Positions 45,050 through 56,225 of a stretch of DNA of 64,000 nt are shown piece by piece (the stretch's first letter is position 1; every line of letters begins with the position of its first letter). The notes beneath the pieces are model-generated. The model did not search any database. It was not told where the DNA came from and was given only the letters and a program-made list of their open reading frames with translations. This DNA comes from Alternaria dauci. Taxonomy: Eukaryota; Ascomycota; Dothideomycetes; Pleosporales; Pleosporaceae. Where the stretch lies: NCBI RefSeq assembly GCF_042100115.1, contig NC_091279.1, forward strand, positions 372,001-436,000, written 5' to 3'. A program made the position numbers and the translations under genes.

Positions 45050-48000
45050 CTAGGCATTTTCCTCGCCCTTCTTCTTCCCACTCAGCATCTTCTTAACCTT
45101 CCCAACACCATTGCCCACCATACCAAAGCCAAATGTCCATCCTTTGATTCGAATGGACCAGACGAAGAAGTAAACCAGCGCCCAATTGCTAATGCAAAAC
45201 GCAAGGAAGATACCAAAGTCGCGCCACTTGTCGCCGGCTTTAATGTTGATGGTAGCCAGGTAGTCGTCTCCAACTGAGTAAGGACAGTATTGGCAGCCGC
45301 TTGTGGCGTCAGGGTTGAGCAGGTAACCAGGTGACGCGGAAGCGAAGGCGCCAGCGTAAGAGGAACAGCTCTGGCCTGGTGGTGCATCGAACATGGCAGC
45401 TTCACTCTCCTGGCACTGAACGGGAATACCGGTCAGCGTGGCAGCTAGAACACCACCAATCCAGTACGTGGAGGGGTTTACGTAATACATCTGTAGTAAA
45501 CAAGGTCAGTATATGCCTCATGCGCAGTTCATACGGGGACGTCACTTACCCAATATCTCCAGAACACCGGCATCATCTCGTACGGTCGTACAACACCGTT
45601 GAACAAACCAAACATGACGAAGAAGAAAGGCAAAACATTCGAGATGACAGTAAAAGACGGCGCAAACGCACAGATCCACTGGCCCCAACTGGAGATGAAC
45701 AAGAAGAACAACATGGTCATGAGGAAGACGTATCCAGATGTCGAGCTATCGGTGGGTAATCCAGTGGGGAAATACCACAAAACCCAGTACAGCACACTCG
45801 ACACAATGGCAATCGGAATCTCAGCAACAACCTGCGCAGTTGTAAAAGCGACCCAACCGTAGATGCGAGAAGGAAGCTCACGTGCTTGCCACAGGGCCAT
45901 GTTCTGGTAGAATTTGGGCACGACGGCGTTGACAATCGTAGGCGGGATGAGGATGATGAGGAAAGCGGTGAACATGCGGTTCTGGAGATCGCCTACGGAG
46001 TTGCCGAGTTGCCAAAAGGTGAAGCCGTTAAAGATACCGATGATAACTGCGACGAAGAGCTTGCCGTAGAGGTAAGATGGGTCGCGCCAGTACTGAAGGA
46101 ATGTGCGCTTGGTGAGCATAGTGGTTTGCTCCCAGACGCTCGCTGCAAACTCGGACTCCTCAGCTCCGCCATCTCGGTTCTGGTCGGAGATCTTGCTGCG
46201 CTCCGTCTTGACGCGGTCGATTTCCTGGAGCATTTGCTTGTTGTTGTCGGAGTTGAGCCACTCTTCGTTCCAGTTGATTTTGCTCCCGTCCTTGCGCTTA
46301 ACAGGCTTCGCAGCAGTTTCCAAGATGAACTCTGCCACGTTCTTACTGGGTGGGCACTGTACGCCACGGTCGCCGAAGTATTTGATAACATCGCGTCCAT
46401 TCTCGCCTACTGGGCCGAAGTAAAACGTGTTGCCACCTGGGTTGAGGGCGAGAATCATGTCGAATTGCTGAATCAGAACACTGCTAGGCTGGTGGATGGT
46501 GCAGACGATAGCCTGGCCCGCCTGAGCAAGCTTCTTGAGGAACTGAACAATGGAATATGCCGAGTTACTGTCAAGACCACTGGTGGGCTCGTCCAGGAAC
46601 AGGAGCAAAGAAGGCTTCGCAGCAAGTTCAACGCCAATCGTGAGACGCTTCTTCTGCTCCACGCCCAGGCTAGAAACTAGTGCGTCCTGGATATCTTGCA
46701 GTTCGAGAAGCTCGATGATCTTGTTGACGTAATCGAGCTTCTCCTTCCTCGGTGTGTTCTTGTCTTGACGAAGGATAGCAGAGAACTCGAGAGCTTCACG
46801 AATCGTAGCCGTGCCGTCGTGGAGATCCATTTGCTCACAGAACCCGGTGCCTCGCTGGAAAGCTTTACCAAGATCCTTGCCATCCACCAAGAACTCACCA
46901 GAGACGACACCAGTAGACTGTCGTTGCGATAGCGTGTTGAGCAAGGTCGACTTGCCAGCACCGGAGGCACCAACAAGAGCGATCATGACACCAGGTTTTG
47001 CGTACCCGTTGACTTTGTTCAAAAGCTTGCGCTCACCTCCCTGGTATGGGACGGTGTACTCAACATCCTTCCAGGTGAAAACGCTTTCGCTGCTCGAAAT
47101 AGACTCCAACGCTTCTTCCTCTTCATGACCAGCAGTGTAAGAGCTTGGAGTAGACTCGCTAGCGGTTATCTTCTCTTCATCAGCAGGAGCCTCATCCTTG
47201 ATCGCTTGCTTGGCCCGCTTGTTCTTTGCAAATACTAATGCGCCGCCGCCTGACGCTGCGAACGATACAGTCTCGGTTGCGATCACGGTCACCAGAATGT
47301 AGAGCACCGTGAAGGCTATCACGACACCAAAGTTGCGCCAGAGGTTCGATCTCGAATAGTTGAAGGACACCTGGAGGTAGTCTGATCCAGGGACGGTATT
47401 CGAGTTCGGCGGTGCACCAGTCAAACTGCAGCCCTGGTATGCAGGATCGACGCCAGGCCCTTGGGGTACCAACTGGCTGGGCGCGCACTCCATGACACGG
47501 TCAGAGAATTCGTTGGCGAGCACTGACTCGAAAGAATATGCGACCGGATTAATCCAGTATAGCCATCCGAACCAGATGTAGTCCGTCAAAAGCTGTGGCT
47601 TCGGAATAACGTAGCCCGTGTAGATGATCAGGAGGTTGAGCGCAAGGCCGGCAAAGCGTACAGCGTCGTCGATTGTTGGAGACAGGGCAGCGAACATGCG
47701 GTAAAGACTTGTGACGCAGAAGGTCGTGATGTAAATGAATAGGAAGTAGATGAAAAACTTGGATACGTCCACGTCGAGACCAGTCATGAAGTACATGATG
47801 ATTGCTAGAGATGTCAGCAAAGCGCAAGTGCATACAGGCTGATGTTTCATATGTTTTTGCCAAAAGATGTGACTTACAGAATGGAATGACCTGTGCCAAC
47901 AAAAGCGGGAAGTCTTGTACTACACGCGCAATAGCCACAGCACTGGGGCGGTAGAATGCGTAATCTTCATGTCTCTTGACGACATTGCGACCGGAAACGG

Positions 48001-50055
48001 CCTTCATAAGCTCCGAAAGCTGGAGCCATCCGAGAAAGAGAATGGAGAAGAAACCGGAGCCACCTCGCGTAAAAGCGCCCGAGGTATCGAGAGCTTGGCC
48101 GTAGAATAGCGAACCGACGATGAGACCGTTTGAGATGATGATGACTTGATGGAGAAGTTAGCAAGATGCTCTGTGAATTCGAAAAGGTTGCGAAAATCTC
48201 AAGGTTCCATCAACCTGTTTGTGAAACTTACAGAATTTGGTGTACAGCGTAGTCTGGTCTCCCCAAGTAAGCCAGAACTCCCGCTGAGTACAAGCCACAA
48301 CCTGCCGAATGAACGAGACCGTGTACGGACTCTTTTTGCGAACCGTTTTACTCTTGCTCTCACGGACGGCGCCCTCGAACTCTTTGGCGTCCACGTAGCC
48401 ACTAGCTTCGAGTTCAGCCTCGTATTCAGAGATCTCCCTCAGCACCTTCTTGTATGCGTCACTCTCCCTGAAAGCCTTCTCTAGCTCCTCAGACGTCTTT
48501 GGTGCCTTGTCTTCGAAGCCAGGGCGGAATTGCCGCTCGGTGGGATCAGTCACTGCGGTCAAGAAATCAGCGGTAGTCTGGCGTTCCGGGCACTTGAAGC
48601 CAAGGTCCTCAAAGTACTGCTTGGCCTCGCCTGCGGGCCCCTGATAGATACATCGACCTGCATCGATAACCATGACCTTGTCCATGACCTCGTAAATCTG
48701 TTCACCAGCTTGGTAGAGGGTCACGAGCGTCGTTCGGTTGCTGATATCGGTCATGATACGCAGTGATTTGGCGTAGTCGAGCGCAGTACTGGCGTCAAGA
48801 CCGCGGGTACTGTTGTCCCAGCAGTTGACCGAACTCTTCGTGGCGAGAGTCTCGGCGATGGAAACGCGCTTGCGTTCACCTCCACTGACACCACGGACAT
48901 ATTCATCTCCGACTTTAGTGTACTTTGTGTGGGATATGCCGAAGACCTTGAGAAGGGCTTCAAGTATGATGGGAATCTGTGGCATACAACGTCAGTATCT
49001 GTCTCGCCCAGGGGTTTGCATACTTGACACTGACCTCGTGCTTCTCATGCTTCTTGGTCTTGTTGGTGAGAGCAAACTTGAGCGTTTGCCACACGTTGAG
49101 ATCGGCCATGTGGGAATCGTCTTCGGGGTTGTAGTTGACCTCTCCACGGAACTGCTTCTTTTGCTTGTCGGCTGGGATACCTCCGTAGGACACATCGCCC
49201 TCCACCGCAGCGTAGGATTCGCGGTTGTTGGATATAGCCTTCAGGAACGTCGAACATCCAGATCCTGGTCTGATGTAATCAGTCAATGTCTGCCTGGCGC
49301 ATAGTCTGGAATATTGCTTACCGTCCCAGAACAAGCATCATCTCTCCGTCCTTGACCACACCCGAGAAGTCGTTGATTAGCGTCCTCATCTGCTTGTGCT
49401 TGCCAAGTTTCAACGCTGGTACGAAGCCCGAAATGATCTTGTAGAGATCAGGCCCAAACGTTCCCAGTATCGCGTCGGGCAGCGTCCTTGCGAACGAAGC
49501 GGTCGATCCTACACCCTTGACGGTAAGATTCTTGTAGATGACACCAACTTTCTTGGCTGATTGACCGTCCTTGCGCTTCTCGAAATGGCCCTCGCGCATG
49601 AATTGATCGAGCTCGAAGTCATCTTCTTTCTCTGCCGGCGCGGCAGCGGCACCGATATCTCCCGGCTCATCGTCTTCTGCGTCGCCTGTGCCCTCCTCTG
49701 CGCGTGTTATTGATCCCCGACGGTGGCTCTGGCTCCTGTGGCCGCTGGCCCTGCTCACGGTCCTAGAAAGTGGGTTCGATCGTTGCGATTGCGCGCCCCG
49801 GGAACGCGACTTTGAGAGCGATGCGAGTTCGCCTCGTAGAACCTCGAGATCCTCTGCTGCAGTCCGTGTGTCCAGTCTGCCTGCGTCTCTCTCACCCCAG
49901 GTACCTGCGCGTTTCAGGCCTTCGCGATCTGGGCTATCTTCTTCACTCTGGTTGTCCGGCGTTACTTCCTCTTCTCTTCCGTCTCGAAGATATTCGTCCT
50001 CGTGCCATGGGTTGCGTCGGCTGTCTCGATCGGGTGGAATTGGGGATCCCCACAT
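45050..50055 (-). CDS. Full-size PDR-type ABC transporter (ABCG subfamily)
   Basis: Six exons: 50055-49322, 49269-49035, 48976-48232, 48144-47878, 47804-45550 and 45490-45050 (introns of 52, 58, 87, 73 and 59 nt, frames join) give 1558 aa. The order is (NBD-TMD)2. NBD1 has the fungal PDR Walker [10 protein letters not shown] (Cys for Lys), signature [11 protein letters not shown] and degenerate Walker [14 protein letters not shown]1 has its six helices spread over exons 4-5. NBD2 has canonical [11 protein letters not shown] near residue 940, the PDR-type signature [12 protein letters not shown] and [12 protein letters not shown]2 ends with a Cys-rich extracellular loop ([10 protein letters not shown]) and a basic tail. 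Plasma-membrane efflux pump for toxic compounds, relatives being Cdr1/Pdr5. The start is ATG 50055; upstream in-frame codons lack an ATG. Confidence 0.95.
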
Positions 50056-51213
50056 GTTGCAAATGAAAGTATTGGGTATCAAACAGATTAGGGAAAGAGT
50101 CTGAAGAGCAACAGCAGTAGGAATCAGGATACTTTTCGTACAAGTACTGTTCGATGGGGCTTTATTAAGCAGTCACCGTTAAAGTCAGGAGTATACTGGG
50201 GGTGCTGTCGCCAATGGAGATACCAACCCAAATTTTGGATTTGCGAAACCGCATGGGCAGGAGACAACGGAGATAAAGCACATATGTCGTCATCTTTGAG
50301 TTTTGATGAATGATTGACGTGCCTTGCCGAGAAGCTAGACTGAGCTAAACGTGCGAAGCGCATCCACCCGGCTCGCAATCCCAGATGTAGTCGCAATGGG
50401 TGGGCATCCAACACTTTTTTTTCGCATTACCAATCACTCCTTCCGCAGAAGATCTCATTCGCATTGCCCATTTGGGCAGGTGTCCCTGCATATCAAGCCC
50501 ACAGCACGAGTCAAAGCTCACTCGTCTAGGGTGGACCTTCTCGCATTCCTGACACATCATTGTAGGATGCAGACAGGCGGTCTGTTTTCGCAATCGGGGA
50601 TCGGTAGTTTTCCATATTCGTTTGTGTGATGTAGTCTGCATGGATGTCGACTTCCGCGGAGCTAAGGCTCTCCGTAGTGTCGATCACGCCAAGAACTGTA
50701 AAGTCCGATACACATGTCAGTCGGTTGCATGACGAGCGCGGCCGGGTGCATTGCCGTGTCGCCTATATGGTCTGCTTAGAAAATACATATATGCTTGAAA
50801 CGTACACTGACCCTCGAAAGGTTGTACATGTGCTTACAGAGTACGCATGCGCTTAGAAATGTATACAAGGATTCGTATAGGTTAGAGAGCCATAACGATG
50901 CAGGTACCCCACCACCCCATCCATTCCCCGCTGGCGTTGTAGTATGCTTTGGTGAAAGCGATGCTTATGAATCCATGCGTGCTTAGAAATAGGCCGACAG
51001 TCGAGCAGCTTGTGGAGATTAATGGCGTTTGGACAACTGCTTTTTGTTCTTATCGTCGTAGGACTTCATCAGGAATATCATAAGACGTCAGGAAGTGTCC
51101 AATAGAAATCTATTCTATTTAAAGGGGTATTCGCTTTCGATTGACCATGTTGTACTCCGTTTCACGACCTTCCACCACTATGTATCTGACTCTTAAAGTT
51201 TGGGTTCTTCTAG
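50056..51213. other. ABC transporter promoter and GPD 3' flank
   Basis: 1.16 kb between two minus-strand genes. Short frames only; no recognised element. Confidence 0.45.
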
Positions 51214-52533
51214 TCATGGCTTCTTCTCAATAAGCTGAGGAATGTCCTCGGGCTTGTTCTTGCCTTCCAGAATGTTGTAGACGGCGGTGAAGAGCGGGAA
51301 GTCGGCCTCCATTCCCTCTGCCTTCAAGAACTCGTTGACTTCGTAGGCAGTGCTCGTACCCTGAAGCTTCTGGCCATTGAGCTCAGACTGCTCGATTTCG
51401 TAGATGGTCTTGCCTCGGGCGACAGACATTTTCGCACAGCGGAAGTTGCGACCACCCGAGCACGAAGTGATGACGTCGGCAACACCACAGCTCTCTTCAG
51501 TAAAGGTGCTTGTGCGAGCACTGTCGCCGAAGAAAGCCTTGCCAAACTTGACCATCTCCAAGATACCAACACGCATGACGGCTGCCTTGGCGTTGTCTCC
51601 CCAGCCCAGACCATCCACAAAGCCTGCTGCAAGCGCAATGATGTTCTTCAGCGCTCCACCCAGTGAGACACCAGCGACGTCGTTGACGATGTGTACATGG
51701 AAGTACGGGCGGTGGAAGAGCCTCCGGACGTTCTCGTGCGACAGAGGTGGGTACTCGTTGGGAAGAGGGGTCAAGTGCGCCGAACGCTTGCTTGGTTTCT
51801 TTTTGCTGGGATCGATAAGGTCCACGTGAGCAGTCAGATCAGTCTGAGAGGCATTGGGCGAACCGCTGGGGGTAGGGTGACGCGAGTCCATCGGTGGCGG
51901 GTCATATGCTACAGTCGTCTCCGAGTACTTCTCTTGAGCAATCTCAGAAGCAATGTTCGCTCCTGACAAAGCACCACAGTAAATGTTGAGGGTCATGCCA
52001 ATTGTCTCTGACATGAGCCTGATGCCCTTTTCACTGACATCCACACCCTTTGTGCAGCAGATAGCCCGCGCATAAGGGAGGATCTTGCCGACAAGCTGCT
52101 GGCTCGACCGCGCAATGAATTGATGCGGGAGGACGAAGACGAGCATGGTAGAGTCCTTGCAGGAATCGGGCAGGTCGGGGTTGGCGACCACGTTGGAGGG
52201 AAGCGTGATGTTTGGCAGGTATTTGACGTTCTCGTGGACCCTGTTGATGAGTTGCGACAGCTTCTCAGGCTTATCGGAGCCGTTGTAGTGAGGCGAGTCT
52301 TTTGGGATGGTATACTCCTCCTCGAACACCCACATCTGCACAGTCTCCTCGAACAGAGATGGATTCTCCCTCACGTTCTCAGCGACGAGCTTGGCCATTG
52401 TGGTGCCCCTGTACCAGTCAGCTCTTGGTCTCAGTAGGCGTTTATAACTCCGTCCTCTCCAGCGAGCCACCTACCAGTTGCCGGAGCCAACAATCGTCAC
52501 CTTGTGCTTACGTCCAGCACCGAGAGTCGCCAT
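51214..52533 (-). CDS. GPD1: NAD-dependent glycerol-3-phosphate dehydrogenase
   Basis: Reduces dihydroxyacetone phosphate to glycerol-3-phosphate, feeding glycerol (osmolyte) and lipid synthesis. Exons 52533-52475 and 52408-51214 (66-nt intron) give 417 aa. The intron splits the NAD-binding motif, which becomes [20 protein letters not shown]. Other marks are [16 protein letters not shown], the substrate-site Lys regions CCTKGVDV and [20 protein letters not shown], and [20 protein letters not shown] Pro/Ser/Lys-rich insert of about 50 residues (after [18 protein letters not shown]) precedes the [10 protein letters not shown] segment; such inserts occur in other filamentous ascomycetes. It is longer than the yeast enzyme for that reason. 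The symbol follows yeast; paralogue assignment is not certain. Confidence 0.93.
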
Positions 52534-53494
52534 TGTCCTTGATGTGTGTCCTGTTCTCTGCAGGTGCGTAGTGTATGGTGTGTTGATTGGGACTGCAACT
52601 CGCTTGCGCAGAGTTTGGAGTAGGCGATACGGAGTGACGTATTGCGTAGTGGAGTGTGACGCAAGCGATAGAAACCGTGAGACCGCCACCGTTTGGGTGT
52701 TTATGATGTCTGGATACAGTCAGTAAAAATACCCATCAGCTCGGGCTGCACCTTTCACACCTGCTGGCTCGGCAAGCGCAGGGTCCGTCTGGCCTCGGCT
52801 CTGCTGCTGGTTGTGAGCTTGTGATGCGGCGATGCCGAAAGTGGGTTTTCAGCTGGCAAGCGGACTGTCGGCGGTGAGGGCGTGTTCAAGTATCGAGCAG
52901 AAAGCGGCTCCGATGGGAAACTCTGATCGGGAGCACCCAAAATGTTGGATCTAGGAACGATTTCGGAGACATGCGTCAGAGACATGGGTTAGCTGCAGAA
53001 CGCTTATCACCCAGCCGGCTGATCATGCACCAAGCATTGACCAATAGACGAGCAGGTGCCAGCACTACAGCTCATCGAACCATGGTACACTTCGAGTCCC
53101 TGCGCAAACAGCTGCCGATTGCTTTCTGCGGGGAAGTCGCAACGCTTTCACGGTTAGCTACAAGGCGGTGGCTCACAAGCACTAGATGACGCAGATGTTG
53201 TCAGACATGTGCGCGCGGCGCTTTGCATGCATGGTGTGAGGATTCAAGCTTCACAAAATAAACAAGCGGAACATGGCAGTGGCGGTATTGGTAGTATTGG
53301 GTATTACAAGTCGTGTCCTTTCATAATTCGCATAAGTATCCTCCTAACTCTCGTCTCCCATGAAGCCGCCGTGAACAAGTAAATAGCAGTGAAGACCGAT
53401 ACGTGGTATAGTCTTGCTGGTATCCGTGACGCGAATTCATCCTCATTACCGTCCAACTGGGACCGGCCCGCAATCCATCTACAGTATTGCTAGC
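52534..53494. other. GPD promoter and 3' flank of GPI-protein gene
   Basis: 0.96 kb between two minus-strand genes. No gene recognised; stress-response elements were looked for but none is clear. Confidence 0.45.
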
Positions 53495-54173
53495 TTACAA
53501 GGCAAAGCCGAAAAGCGCGAAGAGACCACCAGCGAGAGCAGGGGTGCCGAAGACAGCAATGCGGCTGGCAGCACCGGTAGGGGTAGAGGAGGCACCGCTG
53601 GCGGAAGACTCGGCAGTGCTGTCGGGGGCGCCGCTGCTGGTAGCCGAGGGGCTGCTGTCGCTGCTAGAAGCAGTAGCAGAGTTGCCGGATTCGGTGGCGT
53701 CGGCGGTCGTCAGGTTACCGCACTCGTTGTCACGGGCCAGGTTGCACTGGAACTGGGCAGCAGCATCGGAGCCAGTGGCGGCAATGCACTGATCGTACCA
53801 GTAGCGGCACATGAGACCGGGCACGGTCTGTTGGTAGGCGCCCATCTGGTCGCTTACGTCGGTACCGTTTCGGCATTGGCAAGAGTACTCGAGCGTGTCC
53901 TGCAAGCATGTTAGTGAATGTCGTCGCGCGCAAGATGAATATGCTTACCGATTCGCACTCGTTGCCGTTGCTGGCAAGCTGTCCCTGACCACCGCAGAGC
54001 TCGACGCACGTGTTCTCGTTGGCGGTGCACCAAGTGTCCTTGTCATCCGCGGGCACGGAGCCGGCGTCGACGCTGCAGCATGGGATGGGGGTGTCGTATG
54101 AGCCCGTGGAGTTTTGCGCAGAGGCGAAGCTGGCAAAGGCCGAAGCGGCGACGATGATGGAGGAGAAGAGCAT
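53495..54173 (-). CDS. GPI-anchored Cys-rich secreted protein (DUF7707-like)
   Basis: Exons 54173-53949 and 53899-53495 (49-nt intron, phase 0) give 209 aa. A signal peptide (MLFSSIIVAASAFASFASA) precedes a ~120-residue Cys-rich domain with CCSV, WCTANENTCVELCGG, YSCQCRNGTDVS, MCRYWYDQC and a FQCNLARDNECG segment. A Ser/Thr/Ala-rich stretch follows, then a hydrophobic end (VFGTPALAGGLFALFGFAL) after a small-residue site, as in GPI-anchored proteins. This matches the common fungal DUF7707 surface-protein pattern. Role unknown; location at wall or plasma membrane is inferred. An upstream in-frame extension lacks an ATG, so the start is set at 54173. Confidence 0.85.
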
Positions 54174-56225
54174 TGTTGTGGATGGGGCAGAGAATATCAA
54201 TGCCTGCGCAGAGCAGAGTTAGCGGGAGATCAGCAGTGGTGGTGGAGAAGGCGAGCGACAGCAGACAGGGCTTGGGAAGAGCAGTGACGGGGCAATGTGC
54301 GCAATATATGCCGCCGTGCCTCGGTCGCAGCGGATGTGGGACTTACAGCTTGATGTAATGCTGGTTTGGTGGAACGGATAGAAGAGACGGGTGTTGCTGG
54401 GGAGGGCAGGAATATATGCTGGCGCGCACGGGCTAGAGCAACAGCGCTAGCCGGCCGTGCTTGCCTCTAGCAGCTAGGGCAACTGGCCTCGAGATACGCT
54501 CAGACGCGACCGAAAGCCTACCTGGGCGACTTATTCGATGCCGACCGCTTGGAAATTGCTCAATTTGCATCTCTATCGCGACAAGGCCGACGTGCCGGCC
54601 GCTGACCTGATGTCGGGCGCGACCTGGCAAACGGCCATCGTCACTCTGCCCACGGTGGTGTTTCAGACGCTGCCAGACGCAAAACTTGCCGCGCCTCGGA
54701 TATACACCTGCGGCACCAATGCTCCGTCCAGCGCACTCGGCCTCTAGCTGCCAACTGTTTAGGCGCATCTGCAATGCCCATGGCATGCACGCCGTGGTTG
54801 GCTGCGCCGTGGAGCCGCCCAAACCCATGTACTGTTGACCAGCTTGGCCCAAGGCAAAGGAACATGGTCCCAAGTCATCCTCGACCGTGCATCGCATTCT
54901 CTGCGCATACCCCATCTACTGACACGTACGGGGCCTCTCAATGACGGTCAAGCCTCGTCGTGCGGGCCGAGCTCCACTGGTAACCATAAGCCGGCCAAAA
55001 AACAATGGCAGCCTCGCATCATTCACCGCATCCTCAGTGTCGCACCGTTTCAGATCCCATCTCATGTCGCGTCAAGGCCCGGCGACTTCTGGGGGGAACA
55101 TAGTGCAGGAGCAGGATCGCAGCTACAGCAAACACTGCTGTCACTGGAGGAACGCCGCATCCATGACTTCCGGCTTTGTCTGCTTAGCTTATTGCCTTGC
55201 TGGGTGACCCGCATTTATATCCTCGGGCCGCACAGACGAACGACGCATCCACCGGCCCAATGCATGCGGCCTGCAGTGGGCACCACCAATCACTCTTTGT
55301 GACAAATCGACGTCAAAGGACGCTCGCCGTTCCTTGTGAAGCTATTCGCATCGCCACACACCGCCACGCGCTGCAGTCTTTTCTCCACTATCCGTCCCAA
55401 AACAACATCTTGTTGTGCCGCATCGGATATGAGCCCGTTGTGCGGAGAGCAAGAGCGGAGAAGCGCTGACGTGCTGTGGTCACCTGAGCCAGAAAGACAT
55501 GGCCCTGGCTTCCACATCCACGGCGGAATCCGCAGCTTAGACGACATCGTCGCAAGTGTACGCTTGCATTACCGTCTTGCGATTTGGCCCTCCATGGCTG
55601 CTACTGGATGGCGTCGACGCGTCGACATTGCCCGCATTCGCTACCCCAGATACGCGATAGCGACTGTGGCGTAGCCTGTACACGGTAACGCCTGTCGTAA
55701 GCAGATTACGTGGTGTACGACGCTCTCCAACCGTTGACCGAGTTTGCTCTGCACAGGAAGATACTCGAGCCTCATCTAGCCGCTTCGTGACGCCATGTAC
55801 AACCACGGAATACCAGTACTATTGCACACATGCAATTCGACGCGACCGAGTGGCGGCTCGCGTCAGAGGCCTGCATTGGGTGAGCAAGGCTTCGTGGAAC
55901 GCTTGGCTCGTGCGCGCAGAGACTGAGCTATTACCCCGAGGCTTGCGAATAATCCACAGCTTGCTGCTCTCATGGAATTCCCGTATGCAGCCTCATGTTC
56001 TTTGACAAAGTACCTCACAGCCTGTCATGCGCCGTCTATGCAGTAGTCTGCCTAGGAGCTGCAGCTGCAGGTCACTATTGCCATTGCAGCTCCGATGATG
56101 TCACGACTAATGGGGCTTGCATCGCCGCTGTAATCACAAACTCATACCGCTGAAGCTGACGCATCAACAAGCCAGTCTCATAGGCCATTGGACCGGAAAG
56201 TTCAGTCTACGCAGTTGTTTCTGGT
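54174..56225. other. Gene-free divergent region, 2.05 kb
   Basis: Upstream of both the GPI-protein gene (minus) and the NRPS-like gene (plus). Contains only short frames without domains. Two TATA-like runs occur at about 54304-54309 and 54412-54418 on the GPI-protein side. No RNA gene or repeat recognised. Confidence 0.45.

Noticed and set aside
45886..46680. 264-codon plus-strand frame opposite the ABC transporter
   Set aside because: Antisense shadow without domains.
45491..49321. PDR transporter appearing as five separate fragments
   Set aside because: All breaks coincide with GT-AG introns of 52-87 nt that keep the frame and restore conserved motifs; the gene is intact.
54835..55302. 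155-codon plus-strand frame between the GPI-protein and NRPS-like genes
   Set aside because: No domain, no splice partners, composition unlike the neighbouring real genes.
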